Assembly (NCBI GenBank): GCA_004356335.1
Contig: SMXP01000095.1
Location: forward strand, 1 to 6,172
DNA from: Alphaproteobacteria bacterium
Lineage (GTDB): Bacteria; Pseudomonadota; Alphaproteobacteria; SMXP01
Direction of reading: 5' to 3'
DNA length: 6,172 nucleotides
Shown: in pieces, positions 1 to 5,773 of the stretch
Layout: every line of letters begins with the position of its first letter
Position numbering within the stretch: the stretch's first letter is position 1
Notes under the pieces: model-generated
The model's input: the letters and a program-made list of their open reading frames with translations, nothing else
What the model was told of the DNA's origin: nothing
Databases searched by the model: none
Program-made: the position numbers and the translations under genes

Positions 1-205
1 AGAATAGGGCCGGGTCATCAGATACCTCCATCAATGTGGTGGAATCCAATGAATCACAATCTACAACAAATGAGAATCCCCCAAATGATTCCGCCAGATC
101 GGAAAATGCTCTAGCTTGCAAAAAACGTGCAATCACCTTTGACCTTTTGTCTTGCCTAAAGGCCCGACGGTACGTTGAGCCACCCTCGGTTTTTGCGCCC
201 GTCAT
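1..205 (-). CDS. Unrecognised protein, N-terminal part only (runs off left edge)
   Basis: A minus-strand frame opens with ATG at 205-203 and stays open for 68 codons to the window edge. Just upstream is a purine-rich AGAGGGG followed by TAACCTTT and the ATG, a reasonable ribosome binding site. The peptide starts MTGAKTEGGSTYRRAFRQDK and later has a glycine- and aspartate-rich stretch (SFGGFSFVVDCDSLDSTTLM, about residues 40-59) that looks like folded protein rather than a random frame. The same frame is open upstream to about 323, so an earlier non-ATG start is possible. It lies 138 bases downstream of the DUF3326 gene on the same strand, with no obvious terminator between them, so it could be the next gene of the operon. 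Codon use is more AT-rich than in its neighbours, with AGG and AGA present. I do not recognise the family. A competing frame (156-344) overlaps its first 50 bases. Confidence 0.42.
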   Translation of the reverse strand, partial: MTGAKTEGGSTYRRAFRQDKRSKVIARFLQARAFSDLAESFGGFSFVVDCDSLDSTTLMEVSDDPALF

Positions 206-343
206 AAAGGTTACCCCTCTCAAAAACCAGTTTAGTGTCTGCAAAAGAGAGAATCGCGGCATGATCCCGTGTGACGATTGAGATCTTGAAACTGATTCTG
301 GCTGTCTGATATTTGAAACCGTCAAGCAAACGTATTCTCGGCA

Positions 344-1735
344 TTACAGGTGCTGGCGACGACTGGTTGAAGCCGGCTCACTCGATTTCCGCCAAGTTTT
401 CACCTCCAGCCTGTTAAACGGCCTTCTGACCGAGCCGGGCGCGATCCCTACCCGGAGCGCGCTCAATATACCGGCGGCCTCCCAGTAATTCTCGGCGGTA
501 AAAAGCTGATGCTCTCGCCACGGCAGCATGCTTAGGTCACCAGCCATAAGGCCACTGCCCTCACGAACTGCAATGACGGGAATCCCCTGTTCAAGGGCCG
601 CAAGGGTGGGCAGTCCGATACATCCCTCCGGAATGACCAGGCACGATACATCTCGCACCGTCAATACACCGCTTGCAGCCATCCGGTCCGGATCAACCAC
701 AATGCGCGGTGATTGTTTTAAGCCTTTCAGGACACATTGAAGGAAAGACGAAGAGATGGCTTCCGCCGCCATGCGCGGATCGACCCGGCCAGGATCCTCG
801 TTCAGTATTTCGCGGGATTCCATCATCGGAGCGTGCGCCGAGGGCACATTGAAGCAATGCGATACCGCGTGGGTCAGCATGGCTTCGATGCCGCCCCAGG
901 GATTGATCATAGTTCCGCCACTGTTGAAATACTTTTCGTGAAAACCGTCGGGCACGCCAATCAGCGACGAAATGGCGACAGCGTCATAGTCATCCGCCGT
1001 CTCCTTAAGCAAATCAAAGATTCTGTCGATGCCCTGGCCGAAACCCACCGCCCGTCCCGACGCGGAGGAAGAGGCCGTCAGTTCTAAAGGCGGTTCGAGC
1101 TTGTAGATGCCGGTGCAATTGAGCCCATACGTGGTCCGCGCAGCGTCCACGGTGTTCAAGACGAGGTTCTCGATCATCGCATCCGCCTGAGAATCAAAAA
1201 CGACCACCACGCGATTCGCCCGCACAGGTTCAAGCCCAACGGTTCCCATCAGCAGCCGGCACAGAATACTACCCTCCACATAGTGGGCGTTGGCCGGCAA
1301 TTCGTTGATGTCGCTGGCATTCACCACATTCGGATGGGTGATCAACTGATCGCAGCAAGACGCCAGGAGCTGCGCCGCCGGGGTCGCATCGCCCGCATGG
1401 CCGCCGACCTCCGCGCCGATGCCGGTCGGCACCACATAGACGGCGTTGAATTGCCCAGCGTTTTCGCCGTCCCGCCGCCTCAATGCGAATATGGAGTCAC
1501 GGTCTTGCGCGATGGAAACATCCGAACCGACCAAGCAGCCGATTTCGCAAAAATATTTGCCGTCGTCGACCGACGCGATCACCAACCGAACGGGAATTTC
1601 CCCTTCGGCGAACCTGAACGACAGGGCCTTTTCAATATGTTCGATTACTCCACGATTTCCGGGCGTGGCTGGAATCGTGACGGATTTTTCAAGCAACTGC
1701 AATGTTGGTGACCCCCGCATTTCGCGCAAATTCAT
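344..1735 (-). CDS. DUF3326 family protein (uncharacterised)
   Basis: This 463-residue soluble-looking protein has no signal peptide or membrane segment. I recognise it from conserved DUF3326 blocks: VVPTGIGAEVGGHAGDATP at about 101-119, ITHPNVVNASDINE at 132-145 with YVEGS at 152-156, INPWGGIEAMLTH at 277-289, and a C-terminal PEGCIGLPTLAALEQGIPV at 369-387. The glycine-rich first block and the His/Asn/Asp-rich second block look like ligand-binding or active-site loops, but the biochemical function of the family is not known to me. The start is uncertain. ATG at 1735 overlaps the upstream decarboxylase gene by 47 bases and has no clear ribosome site. Later in-frame choices are ATG at 1720 and TTG at 1702 or 1696, and the recognisable homology begins well after all of them. 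The overlap implies translation coupled to the decarboxylase. It is the last recognisable gene of the run, so its product probably acts with the decarboxylase and the ATP-grasp ligase (inference). Confidence 0.88.
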   Translation of the reverse strand: MNLREMRGSPTLQLLEKSVTIPATPGNRGVIEHIEKALSFRFAEGEIPVRLVIASVDDGKYFCEIGCLVGSDVSIAQDRDSIFALRRRDGENAGQFNAVYVVPTGIGAEVGGHAGDATPAAQLLASCCDQLITHPNVVNASDINELPANAHYVEGSILCRLLMGTVGLEPVRANRVVVVFDSQADAMIENLVLNTVDAARTTYGLNCTGIYKLEPPLELTASSSASGRAVGFGQGIDRIFDLLKETADDYDAVAISSLIGVPDGFHEKYFNSGGTMINPWGGIEAMLTHAVSHCFNVPSAHAPMMESREILNEDPGRVDPRMAAEAISSSFLQCVLKGLKQSPRIVVDPDRMAASGVLTVRDVSCLVIPEGCIGLPTLAALEQGIPVIAVREGSGLMAGDLSMLPWREHQLFTAENYWEAAGILSALRVGIAPGSVRRPFNRLEVKTWRKSSEPASTSRRQHL

Positions 1736-2846
1736 CGAAACTGTCGGTCCTGACCTCGTCGAGGGAACCGTCGAGACGGCGTGCGTAGATGGTCGGCAAG
1801 CCGACCCCGTTGAACCGGTGCGCCTTGGACATCGTATAGGCTCCCATGTTGAGAAACGTGATTCTGGAGCCGATCGTCAAGGCCCTGTCGAACGAATATT
1901 GTCCAAACACATCACCGGCTAGGCAGGTACAACCGGCAAGGATATAGGAGTGGAGACCGCCATCAACGTGCCCCAGAACATCGGGTTCGAACTGAAACTC
2001 AAAGACCTCCGACATGTGGTTCACGGTAGTGTCAAGGATCGCGATCGGAATATCGTCGCCGTTGAATATATCATGGACCTCCGCTTCGATAGTTCCACAG
2101 CGCCGCACCGCCGCGGCGCCGGGTTCGATGAAGACCTCGAGGCCGAATGTCTCGCGAAAGATCGCGACTGCCTCGTAAAAATCGGCGTAATCATTAACCA
2201 AATTAAACAGGTAGCCGCCCCCCAGATTGATCCAGTCGATCTGTTGCAAAACCTTCGGGATGACGTCTTGGATGTGCCGCGCCGTCGCGAGGAGGCCGGC
2301 GAAATCGGTACCTTCGCAATTGTTGTGAAAATGGAGGCCGGTGATACCGCGAAGACCGGCAGGCTCCGACTCGATGAGGTCTGCCAGTCTGCTGATCGGC
2401 ACCCCGAGTTTCGAGTTCTGTCGGCAGGGGTCGTATCGGGGATCGCGGATGAGGGACAGCTGTGGGTTCACACGGAGCCCAAGTCTGGTCTGCGTCGAAG
2501 CCTTGCCGCGAAGGCGGCCCCACTGGGAGAGTGAGTTAAAGGTGAGATAATCGAGACGCCCGCCGAACTCCTCCAGGGTTTCTCGCTTGATCAACGGACT
2601 TACCAAGTGCAGCGAACGGCTGTCGCCACATAACTGATCGATCAGACGGAGCTCAAACGGAGAGCTGCAGGCGAATCCGTCGACCAGCCGAGTGACACCA
2701 CGAAGTACCGCCGAAAGTGAACAGGCCTTGGGCGAATAGAGCAGCTTGCAGGATGCTTGATCCGCGATCTTCCGAAGTAACGCCAGGTCGCTTTGCAGCG
2801 TTTTCTCGTCGGTCACGAACGCCGGCGTATTGATCTTGTCCGCCAA
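1689..2846 (-). CDS. nspC: PLP-dependent decarboxylase, carboxynorspermidine decarboxylase (NspC) family
   Basis: This is a 385-residue fold-type III (alanine racemase/ornithine decarboxylase-like) PLP enzyme. NspC decarboxylates carboxynorspermidine or carboxyspermidine to the polyamine in the cytoplasm. Visible marks are TPAF at 7-10, the PLP lysine K40 in LLYSPKAC, RVNP at 125-128, SKLG at 145-148, HFHNNCE at 172-178, the phosphate-binding GGG at 209-211, EPG at 241-243, CLAGD at 308-312 (catalytic-cysteine loop) and FLNMGAYTMSK at 331-341. The last two are typical of NspC. Length fits the family (about 380). The start is TTG at 2846-2844 because GGGAGGAG lies 5 bases before it and homology begins within a few residues. 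The frame is open upstream to a TTG at 2918, but that extension (MPDDGDDRPWAQRR) looks non-coding. No carboxynorspermidine dehydrogenase gene is visible in the window, so the real substrate may differ. Its 3' end overlaps the DUF3326 gene. Family assignment is firm; substrate is inferred. Confidence 0.87.
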   Translation of the reverse strand: MADKINTPAFVTDEKTLQSDLALLRKIADQASCKLLYSPKACSLSAVLRGVTRLVDGFACSSPFELRLIDQLCGDSRSLHLVSPLIKRETLEEFGGRLDYLTFNSLSQWGRLRGKASTQTRLGLRVNPQLSLIRDPRYDPCRQNSKLGVPISRLADLIESEPAGLRGITGLHFHNNCEGTDFAGLLATARHIQDVIPKVLQQIDWINLGGGYLFNLVNDYADFYEAVAIFRETFGLEVFIEPGAAAVRRCGTIEAEVHDIFNGDDIPIAILDTTVNHMSEVFEFQFEPDVLGHVDGGLHSYILAGCTCLAGDVFGQYSFDRALTIGSRITFLNMGAYTMSKAHRFNGVGLPTIYARRLDGSLDEVRTDSFDEFARNAGVTNIAVA

Positions 2847-2851
2847 AGTTA

Positions 2852-2859
2852 CTCCTCCC
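2852..2859 (-). promoter_or_regulatory. Ribosome binding site that fixes the decarboxylase TTG start
   Basis: The minus strand reads GGGAGGAG, then TAACT, then TTG. It is the best Shine-Dalgarno match in the window and sits at a normal distance from the in-frame TTG at 2846. It therefore outranks the upstream TTG at 2918. The use of a rare TTG start with a strong site is visible directly. Confidence 0.75.
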
Positions 2860-2979
2860 AATCGTTTGCCGCTACAGCGTCGTTGTGCCCACGGCCTGTC
2901 GTCGCCATCGTCAGGCAATATATTTCAAACTCCACCCTCTTAGGCAAAACGAAAAACCGGCTCGCACACATCAAATTCC

Positions 2980-4140
2980 CTAATCTAGAATTACGTGAGG
3001 AACAAAATTCGCGTCTGCACCCGTTATCAGAGTTCGGCCTTCCCGAATAGATAGCCCGGCCGGCCGGCCCGCAACCATCCAGCACCCGACCATCGGAAAT
3101 TTTCCGTCAAATTCCGGAAGCGGATGAAAGGCTTGCACGACATGACCTTCTCCTCCATAAGGGCCGTCATTGCGGGTCCACGCCATGCCGTCCCCCACGA
3201 TCTCGATATTCGAGCCTTGGCGCGATAACAGAGGTTTTCGAACGTAGTTGTCCGATAGGGTGCCGGCCCCGGGATCCCCTTCAAAATAGGCCGGCAATAG
3301 ATTGGGATGCCCCTGGAACATTTCCCATAACAGCGGCAGGAGTCCTTTGTTGGATAGCACTGCCTTCCAGGGCGGCTCCAGAAAATGCACGCCGCTGGTG
3401 ACCAGATGACAACCGAACTCTTCCTCCATTATCCATTCCCAGGGGTATAGTTTGAACAGGGTAGTGATAATCCGGTTTTCGAGGTCGGTAAATCGCCCGA
3501 GCGCATCGATGCCGATGTCTCTCATAGCGAGAAAATGCGTCTCCAGGCCGGCTTCCTGGGCACATTCCTGGAGATAGTTGACTGTCTCCCTGTCGTCCTC
3601 GATGTCGCTCAGGCAGGCCAGGTGCAAAAGCCCTTCGGTCCCCATCGCCCGGAACGAGTCGACAAGATCTTCATGAAGCTCTGTAAATTGATCGCAGTCT
3701 CGCGGAATCAGCCCGGCCGCAATGGCCCCTTCGAGCCAGACCCACTGAAAGATCGCCGACTCGTAGAGGGTCGTTGGGGTATCGGCGTTGTACTCCAACA
3801 GTTTGGCTTGCCCCACACCGTCATAGGAAAAATCCAGCCGACCATAGAGGTCCTTTTCCCTGTTCCGCCAACTATCCGCAACATAATCCCAGCATTCCTC
3901 AGGGATTCGCAATCGACGATAGACTGTCTCGTCCGCCAGCGAGCGATCCAGCAACTGTAAGCACATTTCGTCGATCTCTTCGGCCGGCTTTTCGAGATCT
4001 TCCTCGATTTGCCGCAAGGTGAACCGGTAGTAAGCGGTCTCATCCCAATAGGGAATTCCATCGCCGGCGCGATATTCGTAGCCATGCTCCAAGGCCGTTT
4101 CTTTCAAGTCCGGCCGTTCGACAACAGGAATGCGGTGCAT
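2980..4140 (-). CDS. yjfC: ATP-grasp amide ligase, glutathionylspermidine synthase family (YjfC/YgiC-like)
   Basis: This 386-residue protein matches E. coli YjfC (387 residues as I recall it) over its whole length. It corresponds to the synthetase half of glutathionylspermidine synthetase/amidase and has no amidase domain. The family uses ATP to activate a carboxylate and join it to an amine. Conserved blocks are YWDE at 31-34, YRFTLRQIEEDLEKP at 38-52, LYGRLDF at 98-104, LLEYNADTPTTLYESA at 114-129 (probable metal/ATP site), FKLYPWEW at 229-236, PPWKAVLSNKGLLPLLW at 256-272, NYVRKPLLSRQGSNI at 298-312 and REGRTLITGADANFVPH near the C terminus. YjfC/YgiC proteins have no firmly established substrate, so glutathionylspermidine should not be assumed. 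The ATG at 4140 aligns with the E. coli start but has no evident Shine-Dalgarno site. It follows pspA after 80 bases and precedes the decarboxylase by 133 bases, which suggests that the ligase uses or makes a polyamine-like amine (inference). Confidence 0.9.
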   Translation of the reverse strand: MHRIPVVERPDLKETALEHGYEYRAGDGIPYWDETAYYRFTLRQIEEDLEKPAEEIDEMCLQLLDRSLADETVYRRLRIPEECWDYVADSWRNREKDLYGRLDFSYDGVGQAKLLEYNADTPTTLYESAIFQWVWLEGAIAAGLIPRDCDQFTELHEDLVDSFRAMGTEGLLHLACLSDIEDDRETVNYLQECAQEAGLETHFLAMRDIGIDALGRFTDLENRIITTLFKLYPWEWIMEEEFGCHLVTSGVHFLEPPWKAVLSNKGLLPLLWEMFQGHPNLLPAYFEGDPGAGTLSDNYVRKPLLSRQGSNIEIVGDGMAWTRNDGPYGGEGHVVQAFHPLPEFDGKFPMVGCWMVAGRPAGLSIREGRTLITGADANFVPHVILD

Positions 4141-4197
4141 GGCGGTAGGACTGTTCGGTGACGGTTTCGTGGTTCAAAGGGCCGTTCAGCCAGGACG

Positions 4198-4222
4198 AAA
4201 CGGCAACGTCTTCCGGCCGTTT
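4198..4222 (-). other. Short stem-loop at the pspA stop codon
   Basis: On the minus strand AAACGGC (4222-4216) and GCCGTTT (4204-4198) are perfect reverse complements around an 11-base loop, and the first arm begins inside the pspA stop codon. Only three U residues follow, so it is a poor intrinsic terminator. It could instead protect the 3' end of a processed yjfI-pspA message or lower read-through into the ligase gene. The second arm also overlaps a longer-range pairing (GTTTCGT at 4195-4201 with ACGAAAC at 4164-4170), so the two structures exclude each other. Function is inferred and weak. Confidence 0.3.
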
Positions 4223-4913
4223 AGCCGCTGCGCTTTGCCTTGAGCCGGGCCAGCACGTCGCCACCACTGGCGCCGCCGCCGACGATACCTGCGGCTTTCA
4301 ACTTGTCGTCGAGGCTGACTTCTTCCGTGGACTCGGCAAGTTCACTGGCCGCTTCGAATTTCGCAGCCCGTTCGGCTTGCTTGTCTTTCAGCCGTTCGAG
4401 GCTGTCTAACGCGCTCCGCATGCTTGAGCCAGCACCCGAATGCCGCGCCGCCACCGAAGCCTGTGCCTTTTGCACCGTTTCGGTCGCCTTGACTGTATCG
4501 ACCTGTTGTTTAAGTCGTTTCAAACTCGCCTCGGTATGCGCAACCGCCTTGCGGAGCTGCGACTCACTGCTGCCAAACGATTTTGCGAGGCCTTCCTCGG
4601 CCATCAGTTCGGTCTCGAGACCGGCGATTTTTGCGGCGATTTCGTTAGCCAGCTCCTCGTCGCCTTTATCAAGAGCCTGCATCACATAGCCCTCATATTC
4701 CGTGAGCGACGATTTCAGGCTTGCGACCTTCTTATCGGCCAATTTCCGTTTGGCGATGATACCTGTCAGGGCTCCCTTCGATTTACTGAGTTCGCTGTCG
4801 GCATCCCGGATTTCCTGGTCCAGGATACGCAGAGCTTGATTATCGATAAAAGCCTCGCCGGCTTCATTAACACCACCACGAACAGCTGTGGCGACTTTTG
4901 CCCAAATACTCAT
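4221..4913 (-). CDS. yjfJ: PspA/IM30 family protein, YjfJ type
   Basis: This 230-residue, highly charged protein is almost entirely alpha-helical coiled coil between about residues 25 and 195. PspA/IM30 proteins are ESCRT-III-like and polymerise on the inner face of damaged membranes. The match is to E. coli YjfJ (about 232 residues): RILDQEIRDADSEL at 29-42, VKATETVQKAQASV at 141-154, SLERLKDKQAERAAKFEAA at 171-189, a short acidic linker, LDDKLKAAGI at 201-210 and the small C-terminal helix DVLARLKAKR at 219-228. The N terminus (SIWAKVATAVRGG) could form the amphipathic helix typical of the family. ATG at 4913 is supported by AAGGAG at 4923-4928. The gene begins 52 bases after the DUF2170 stop, so the two are almost certainly co-transcribed. 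No PspF, PspB or PspC is visible, so control differs from the classical phage-shock regulon. Confidence 0.92.
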   Translation of the reverse strand: MSIWAKVATAVRGGVNEAGEAFIDNQALRILDQEIRDADSELSKSKGALTGIIAKRKLADKKVASLKSSLTEYEGYVMQALDKGDEELANEIAAKIAGLETELMAEEGLAKSFGSSESQLRKAVAHTEASLKRLKQQVDTVKATETVQKAQASVAARHSGAGSSMRSALDSLERLKDKQAERAAKFEAASELAESTEEVSLDDKLKAAGIVGGGASGGDVLARLKAKRSG

Positions 4914-4975
4914 GTTGCCTTACTCCTTCGTCAGATGCTTATATTGGGGCCTGCGGAACATCCCGTCAGGCAACA
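4913..4975 (-). promoter_or_regulatory. pspA ribosome site framed by an 8-bp inverted repeat joining the upstream stop to the pspA start
   Basis: AAGGAG (4923-4928, minus) lies 9 bases before the pspA ATG. Flanking it, minus-strand TGTTGCCT (4975-4968) is the exact reverse complement of AGGCAACA (4920-4913). The first arm runs up to the first base of the DUF2170 stop codon TGA (4968-4966) and the second ends on the A of the pspA ATG. In mRNA this would fold the Shine-Dalgarno into a loop and pair the bases next to the start. A ribosome finishing DUF2170 would open it. The pairing is visible; translational coupling is an inference. Confidence 0.4.
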
Positions 4976-5601
4976 CCCTTTAAGTCCGATTGATAGGCTG
5001 CGGCAGCCTGCATGGCGTTATCGGCCAGTGTCTCGATCTCGAATAGGACCGACTCCAAAATTGAGCCCGCACTCAAGGAGCCGAACATTTCGTAATAGTC
5101 TCTGCCGTCCGGCCCTGGTCGAATGCCAAATGTGGATAAGGGGAGGAGCTTATGGGTCTTCAAAATCATCTCGTTGAAGGCCGCGGCGTTATCAACTTCC
5201 TCCACCGGCCAAAGCAGGGTATCGACAAGGATCTGGCTGCCGCTCACGCTCATGAGAAGCGGTAAGTCGCCGAACTCCGTCATGGTGATGAGTATCCCCG
5301 GGTCGGCGCCTTCGACCAATTCCACCTCAATCGCGCCTTCACCCGCGGGCGCGGATTGGGCGAGCGCCTCGTAGAGTGTTTCGGTGGTCCAGTTTGCGTC
5401 TTCGCTCATCTTTTTCTCCGTCACAGTTTTCGGAATGATCGGTATAACGCCGATCCTTAACGCCGTTTCGCAATCCTTCAAGCTCTTCGTATAGTCAGGC
5501 GGTATCCATATTTCGCGCTTTACGTACCCCTTTTCGCGCAATCGCGCACGGTACCTGGACTGATAGTAAGACGACTTCTTTGACACCATAAGTTCATCCA
5601 T
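4966..5601 (-). CDS. yjfI: DUF2170 (YjfI-like) protein with an additional N-terminal region
   Basis: This is a 211-residue protein. Residues about 70-205 match E. coli YjfI/DUF2170: EFGDLPLLMSVSGSQILVDT at 109-128, AAFNEMILKTHKLLPLSTFG at 140-159, DYYEMFGSLSAGSILESVLF at 168-187 and EIETLADNAMQAA after it. The function of the domain is unknown; it accompanies YjfJ-type PspA genes. Residues 1-60 are extra. A basic helix (SRYRARLREKG, 15-25) is followed by a strand-like KREIWIP (28-34) and a second helix, which resembles the layout of small MazE- or ribbon-helix-helix-like DNA-binding segments, though no full fold is recognisable. ATG at 5601 is chosen because AAAGGA precedes it. The frame is open to 5709, but that region contains the 22-bp palindrome and AT-rich promoter-like DNA. 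An internal ATG at 5409 with its own ribosome site would give a 147-residue DUF2170-only form. As first gene of the run it could be a self-regulator (inference). Confidence 0.85.
   Translation of the reverse strand: MDELMVSKKSSYYQSRYRARLREKGYVKREIWIPPDYTKSLKDCETALRIGVIPIIPKTVTEKKMSEDANWTTETLYEALAQSAPAGEGAIEVELVEGADPGILITMTEFGDLPLLMSVSGSQILVDTLLWPVEEVDNAAAFNEMILKTHKLLPLSTFGIRPGPDGRDYYEMFGSLSAGSILESVLFEIETLADNAMQAAAAYQSDLKGVA
5407..5419 (-). promoter_or_regulatory. Internal ribosome site and ATG inside the DUF2170 gene
   Basis: Within the reading frame the minus strand has GGAG (5419-5416), six bases AAAAAG, then ATG (5409-5407) encoding MSEDANW. Spacing is ideal, and the ATG sits at the boundary between the extra N-terminal region and the DUF2170 domain. 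Starting here gives 147 residues, close to the length of single-domain YjfI. It may produce a second, shorter protein, or it may be the relic of a fusion of two genes. Confidence 0.45.
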
Positions 5602-5610
5602 TGCGTCCTT

Positions 5611-5632
5611 TACATGTAATATATTACATGTA
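5611..5632. promoter_or_regulatory. Perfect 22-bp palindrome, probable operator
   Basis: The half-site TACATGTAATA is followed directly by its exact reverse complement, giving 11 + 11 bp with no mismatch. Each outer end is itself an 8-bp palindrome (TACATGTA at 5611-5618 and 5625-5632), 14 bp centre to centre. It lies 10 bp upstream of the DUF2170 start codon and overlaps candidate promoter elements, where a bound protein would block transcription. The DUF2170 N-terminal region is a natural candidate ligand, but this is inference. Confidence 0.65.
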
Positions 5633-5659
5633 TAATAAATTGTAACAACTAATTTTAAA
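5621..5659 (-). promoter_or_regulatory. Candidate promoter(s) of the minus-strand operon
   Basis: The DNA upstream of the DUF2170 gene is strikingly AT-rich. Two sigma-70-like pairs are visible on the minus strand. One is TTGTTA (5648-5643), 16 bases, TAATAT (5626-5621), with the -10 inside the palindrome. The other is TTTAAA (5659-5654), 16 bases, TATTAT (5637-5632), with the palindrome at the expected start of transcription. Neither is a strong consensus match, but both place the palindrome in a repressing position. Confidence 0.4.
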
Positions 5660-5745
5660 CGAGGTGGCGACTGTATATTCGTCCAAACACGCTTAATTTG
5701 TCTAAGCAAGTTGGCGTATAGTCAGATGAGGGCACGTTACACATA

Positions 5746-5773
5746 GTTATGAATTCGGGGTTATGAATTCGGG
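5746..5773. repeat. Tandem duplication, 2 x 14 bp
   Basis: GTTATGAATTCGGG occurs twice with no gap (5746-5759 and 5760-5773), both copies identical. It lies upstream of the channel gene and shares its last two bases with the next tandem repeat. Confidence 0.85.

Noticed and set aside
36..281. Plus-strand frame of 81 codons at the left edge
   Set aside because: Low-complexity Ser/Asn-rich beginning, no ribosome site, and antisense to a more protein-like minus-strand frame.
156..344. Minus-strand 62-codon frame whose ATG overlaps the DUF3326 stop (TAATG)
   Set aside because: The stop-start overlap is attractive, but there is no ribosome site, the peptide has no recognisable family, and it conflicts with the longer frame from 205 that has a ribosome site. 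Kept only as an alternative.
1950..2534. Plus-strand frame of 194 codons antisense to the decarboxylase
   Set aside because: It mirrors the codon pattern of the firmly identified minus-strand gene; no start signal or recognisable domain.
2847..2918. N-terminal extension of the decarboxylase from TTG at 2918
   Set aside because: A much better ribosome site precedes the TTG at 2846, family length fits without the extension, and the extra residues look random.
4440..5177. Plus-strand frame of 245 codons across the pspA and DUF2170 genes
   Set aside because: Long, but antisense to two clearly recognised genes and the gap between them, with Arg/Cys/Pro-rich composition typical of shadow frames.
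5602..5709. N-terminal extension of DUF2170 from ATG at 5709
   Set aside because: It would translate through the palindrome and AT-rich promoter-like DNA; ATG 5601 has a better ribosome site.
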